A stretch of DNA of 64,000 nt from an uncultured Clostridia bacterium (GTDB taxonomy: Bacteria > Bacillota > Clostridia > Christensenellales > UBA1242): the NCBI GenBank assembly GCA_937925475.1, contig CALEWH010000022.1, positions 96,346 to 160,345 of the forward strand, given 5' to 3'. The position numbers and the translations under genes are program-made. Below, in pieces: positions 60,917 to 64,000 of this stretch (position 1 is its first letter; every line of letters starts with the position of its first letter). Under the pieces are notes generated by a model, which saw nothing but the letters and a program-made list of their open reading frames with translations, ran no database searches and was not told the origin of the DNA.

Positions 60917-63613
60917 TTATTTTACATCTGTTTGATTGTTTCGACTTCGGAAAAACCGCCTGTTTTGGAGTTTTGCAAACCAAGTCATAAAGGTGTTGTA
61001 GGTAGGATAACTAAGTTGGATAAGTATGATTATAAACAACACATTTTGCAAAGACAATGGTGTGTACATAAAGAAGTCAAATGGAACAATAATAAGGGTT
61101 GCACTCAACAAAATAGTGACCACCGAAACCAAAATTCCGCGATACAAATTGTAAGGTTTGCAAAGTGTAAATAGCACCATAAGACCTGCAAAAGTAACTG
61201 ACAAAGCCATCATTGTTACATATTGACCATTTGTTCCGACGAAAACATCAAACAAATAGCACGCTATGGCATTAAGTGTAAATATAAGTGCACTTGGCAA
61301 GGACTTTGCAAGTAGATTTGACAAAAATCTGCCCTTAATAACATCGTCATTAGGTTGGAGCGCAAGGAAGAACGATGGCAAACCTATAATGAAAAATTCG
61401 AGCAACAATATATGCGAAGTGTAGAAAGGATAAGATTGATTTGGGATAAACAAGAAGAATATTGTAAGTAGTATTGTAAATATGGTTTTCATCAAGAATA
61501 AGGATGAAGTATTTTGGATATTGTTTACTACTCGTCTACCTTCGGCAACTACGCTTGGCATAGAAGAGAAATTGCTGTCTAGAAGTACAAGGTGACTGAC
61601 ATTGCGTGTTGCTTCGCTACCGCTTGCCATTGCGATACTACAATCGGCTTCTTTCATTGCAAGAATGTCATTGACACCGTCACCTGTCATTGCGACCTTG
61701 TGACCTTTGGCTTTTAGCGCTTTTACAAGTATACTTTTTTGCTCTGGACTAACCCGACCAAAAACAGTGTATTTGTCAGCGGCTTCTATGACTTGATTTT
61801 CGCTTAGACCTTCAAGGCTAATATACATCTCGGCTCTGTCGACACCCACACGCTTACTAACTTCGCTTACTGTAAGTGGATTGTCACCGGATATGATTTT
61901 GATTTGCACGCCATTGTCCTTAAACCATTGAATAGTTTTTGGTGCGTCTTCGCGGATATGGTCTTCTATTACAATAACCGCAACAGGTGTGCGTTTTGCT
62001 GGAAGGCTATCATTTACAATTTCACCTTCGCATTTTACTAGCAAAAGTACTCTAAAACCTTTTTGTGCATATTGTTTGACAATGCGCTCAGTATCGGCGT
62101 TTGCTTTGCCTTTCATAACAAACTCTGGTGCGCCATATGCATAAGTCATTCCGTTTTTAAAAGTTACACCGCTTAGTTTGCGTGTGCTATTAAACGGCAA
62201 AATTGTTTTGGCTGTGTATTCCTTGCTATATCCAAAGTGTGTAGCAAGGGCTCGGCTTGTAAGGTTGTTGTCGTCAAGGGCTGTAAGCATACTTCCCATA
62301 ACATCGCCTATATTGTGCTCGACCACATTTCCGATTTGAACCACCGAATACACTTTCATTGTGCCGTCAGTGATTGTTCCGGTTTTGTCAAGGCAAAGCA
62401 CATCAGCGCGCGCCAACATCTCGATTGAGTACAAGTCTTGTACAAGTGTGCGTTTTGCAGCAAGTTTGATTACACCTACTGCAAGTGCAACGCTTGTAAG
62501 CAAAAACATTCCGGCTGGGATCATACCTATTGCGCTACCAGCAGTATATTGAATAGCATCGGTGATTGTTCCTTCGCTCTTGTATACACTCATAAATGTA
62601 AGTACAGCAAGCGGAATGATAATCACACCTATTACTTTAATGATTGTGTTTAGAGAGTTTAGAAGTTCGCTCTTAGGCTTTTGATAGCGTTTTGCTTTCG
62701 CTGCAAGTTTTGCTGTATAACACTCGTCACCGACCTTGTCTACTCTGGCATAACATTTGCCACCGACTACAAAACTTCCGCTATAAAGCATATCGCCTTT
62801 TTTCTTTTTTACAGAAACGCTTTCACCTGTAAGCAAACTTTCATTGACTTCTATCTCGCCTTCCAAAACAATGCTGTCGGCTGGGATTTGTTTGCCCGAA
62901 GTCAAAAACATAATGTCGTCAAGCACGATTTCGCTTACTGGGATATCGGACTCTTGTTTGTCACGCACAACTGTCGCTGTCGGGGACACAACAAGGCTTA
63001 TTTTTTCTATTGTTTTTTTCGCCTTAATCTCTTGGATAATACCTATTAGCAAGTTTGCGGAAATGGTCACCATAAATATAAGCATACTTATTGGCGCACC
63101 CACAACTATCAAGGCTATGGCTATTGCAAAACACAAAATATTGAAGAATGTAAATATATTTGACAAAAAGATTTGTGCATAGGACTTAACATTTTTGTTT
63201 TCGACTTTATTAACTAAGCCTTCTGCAATTCGATGTTCGACCTGCGACAAAGTAAGACCGTTTTTGGCTGTCGGCATAAAACGGACAACATTGTTTTTCT
63301 CTTTTTTATCTTTCTTCTTAGTTTTTTGTGGTTTTTCTTTTTCTTGAATAATCCTTGGTGCTTTGTATACTACACCTTCTTCAATTATAACTGTTTCGCT
63401 GTCGCCTTTGTTTTCTTCGACATTGATATTGCTACGCTTTTTCTTCGAAACAGGTTTTTGCTCAACTTTGGCTGGCTCTTTCTCTGCCACTTGTTCTACT
63501 ACTTCGTCCTTGACTTCAACTGTTTGTTTGGCCTTTTTTGCACTGGCAGTTGAAGCGGATTTTTTATTGCTTGTAGTGTTTCCTTTTGTCTTTGTTGCGT
63601 TTTCTTCTTTCAT
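60917..63613 (-). CDS. P-type cation-transporting ATPase (CtpE-like)
   Basis: The 898-residue protein has the P-type core. The actuator TGES-containing loop (VNESLLTGESVSV) and the phosphorylation site LDKTGTITDG with Asp409 are present. So are the nucleotide domain, the hinge TGDGVNDILAMKEADCSIAM (~645) and about ten membrane segments. Before the first segment is a basic, Lys/Glu-rich tail of roughly 120 residues (TKGNTTSNKKSASTASAKKAKQ and VEENKGDSE), unusual in length. The membrane helix 4 motif reads AGMIPAGMFLLTSVAL, close to the CtpE group (thought to move calcium) but with Ala in place of Glu after Pro. The ion is therefore uncertain. It stands alone with a terminator downstream. Confidence 0.9.
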   Translation of the reverse strand: MKEENATKTKGNTTSNKKSASTASAKKAKQTVEVKDEVVEQVAEKEPAKVEQKPVSKKKRSNINVEENKGDSETVIIEEGVVYKAPRIIQEKEKPQKTKKKDKKEKNNVVRFMPTAKNGLTLSQVEHRIAEGLVNKVENKNVKSYAQIFLSNIFTFFNILCFAIAIALIVVGAPISMLIFMVTISANLLIGIIQEIKAKKTIEKISLVVSPTATVVRDKQESDIPVSEIVLDDIMFLTSGKQIPADSIVLEGEIEVNESLLTGESVSVKKKKGDMLYSGSFVVGGKCYARVDKVGDECYTAKLAAKAKRYQKPKSELLNSLNTIIKVIGVIIIPLAVLTFMSVYKSEGTITDAIQYTAGSAIGMIPAGMFLLTSVALAVGVIKLAAKRTLVQDLYSIEMLARADVLCLDKTGTITDGTMKVYSVVQIGNVVEHNIGDVMGSMLTALDDNNLTSRALATHFGYSKEYTAKTILPFNSTRKLSGVTFKNGMTYAYGAPEFVMKGKANADTERIVKQYAQKGFRVLLLVKCEGEIVNDSLPAKRTPVAVIVIEDHIREDAPKTIQWFKDNGVQIKIISGDNPLTVSEVSKRVGVDRAEMYISLEGLSENQVIEAADKYTVFGRVSPEQKSILVKALKAKGHKVAMTGDGVNDILAMKEADCSIAMASGSEATRNVSHLVLLDSNFSSMPSVVAEGRRVVNNIQNTSSLFLMKTIFTILLTIFFLFIPNQSYPFYTSHILLLEFFIIGLPSFFLALQPNDDVIKGRFLSNLLAKSLPSALIFTLNAIACYLFDVFVGTNGQYVTMMALSVTFAGLMVLFTLCKPYNLYRGILVSVVTILLSATLIIVPFDFFMYTPLSLQNVLFIIILIQLSYPTYNTFMTWFAKLQNRRFFRSRNNQTDVK

Positions 63614-63723
63614 TTTGTGTCCTTATTTGTATATTTTGTATGACTAAGTATATCATAAATATTTTTAAAAATAAATATAAAATAAATACATCTTTTTTAT
63701 TTTATGTTTTTTTTGAATAAAAC

Positions 63724-63752
63724 TTGCATTTTAAATGAGTTTATGTTATTAT
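63724..63752 (+). promoter_or_regulatory. Promoter of the tRNA-Glu gene
   Basis: TTGCAT (63724-63729) and TATTAT (63747-63752) are 17 bases apart, about 42 bases ahead of the mature tRNA. Confidence 0.7.
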
Positions 63753-63794
63753 AGCATTGCATTTGAAAAGCATAACAAATTTTAGGTAGCATAT

Positions 63795-63869
63795 GGCCCT
63801 ATGGTCAAGCGGTTAAGACGTCGCCCTCTCACGGCGGAATCTGGGGTTCGATTCCCCATAGGGCTACCA
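63795..63869 (+). tRNA. tRNA-Glu (anticodon CTC), CCA encoded
   Basis: A full cloverleaf is readable: acceptor GGCCCTA/TAGGGCT (one G-U pair), D-arm with AAGCGGTTAAGAC, and an anticodon stem TCGCC/GGCGG around the loop CTCTCAC with anticodon CTC. The T-arm is TGGGG-TTCGATT-CCCCA, with discriminator A and an encoded CCA. CTC reads GAG (Glu). Confidence 0.95.
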
Positions 63870-63872
63870 GTT

Positions 63873-63897
63873 AAAGACACCTTTGGGTGTCTTTTTT
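63873..63897 (+). terminator. Terminator after tRNA-Glu
   Basis: AAAGACACC/GGTGTCTTT hairpin followed by T bases, starting three bases past the CCA end. No feature was recognised in the last ~100 bases of the window. Confidence 0.9.
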
Positions 63898-64000
63898 ATA
63901 TTACTGGTTTGGGGAATCGTGTGCTCCCGCACTCCGACAGTCCCTGCCCAGTCGTCTCTCAGTAGCCTTCGTTCCTTCTCACTTTGGCTAAAAATGTGTC

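Noticed and set aside
63898..64000. Possible second tRNA or gene start at the window edge
   Set aside because: The GGGGAATCG stretch resembles a T-arm piece only by chance; no cloverleaf or coding frame can be read before the sequence ends.

Overview
The window is AT-rich DNA from a spore-forming, Gram-positive-type anaerobe, most likely an uncultured member of the Clostridia (Bacillota). The evidence is a gerA-gerB-gerC spore germination operon, an anaerobic ribonucleotide reductase pair (nrdDG) behind a NrdR box pair, a T-box leader on pheST, AGGAGG-type ribosome binding sites, sigma-A-type promoters and a tRNA-Glu with an encoded CCA. I cannot name a genus. Most genes lie on the minus strand.

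Layout. 1-2,122: the end of a glycerol kinase and a monoacylglycerol-lipase-like hydrolase, then a small chimeric insert (decayed DAHP synthase tail plus Nudix gene) flanked by an 80-bp direct repeat of the comF 3' end. 2,064-6,311: comF, recD2 and the rpsF-ssb-rpsR operon with its S6:S18 leader. 6,390-25,927: one gene for a 6,494-residue surface protein (InlB-type repeats, then a BspA-type leucine-rich region) with its own strong promoter. 25,983-29,811: gerC, gerB, gerA. 29,962-36,531: a transglutaminase-like lipoprotein, cytidine deaminase and four TasA/CalY-like membrane-anchored proteins in one run. 36,671-40,104: DegV, an MFS transporter, a candidate small RNA or attenuator, and an unrecognised protein. 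40,161-43,809: pheST with T-box. 43,824-44,048: a complete mini-gene for a 43-residue protein with nine cysteines. 44,056-48,992: nrdG, nrdD, a TPR glycosyltransferase and dut. 49,046-57,718: tex, an ABC ATPase-permease fusion, a TVP38 membrane protein and a second BspA-type surface protein. 57,878-64,000: a guanylate-kinase-like protein with an extra C-terminal domain, an RsgI-like membrane protein, a uridine-kinase-like protein, a P-type ATPase and tRNA-Glu.

Much of the window is devoted to the cell surface: about 30 kb encodes two InlB/LRR proteins, a transglutaminase-like lipoprotein and a TasA-like cluster. The rest is housekeeping: DNA repair and uptake, translation, nucleotide metabolism and germination. 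The most unusual items are the 6,494-residue protein, the TasA-like cluster without a visible SipW, the Cys-rich mini-gene, the promoter-terminator unit at 38.9-39.1 kb, and the aroF/Nudix insert with its flanking duplication. No transposase gene, CRISPR array or prophage was seen.
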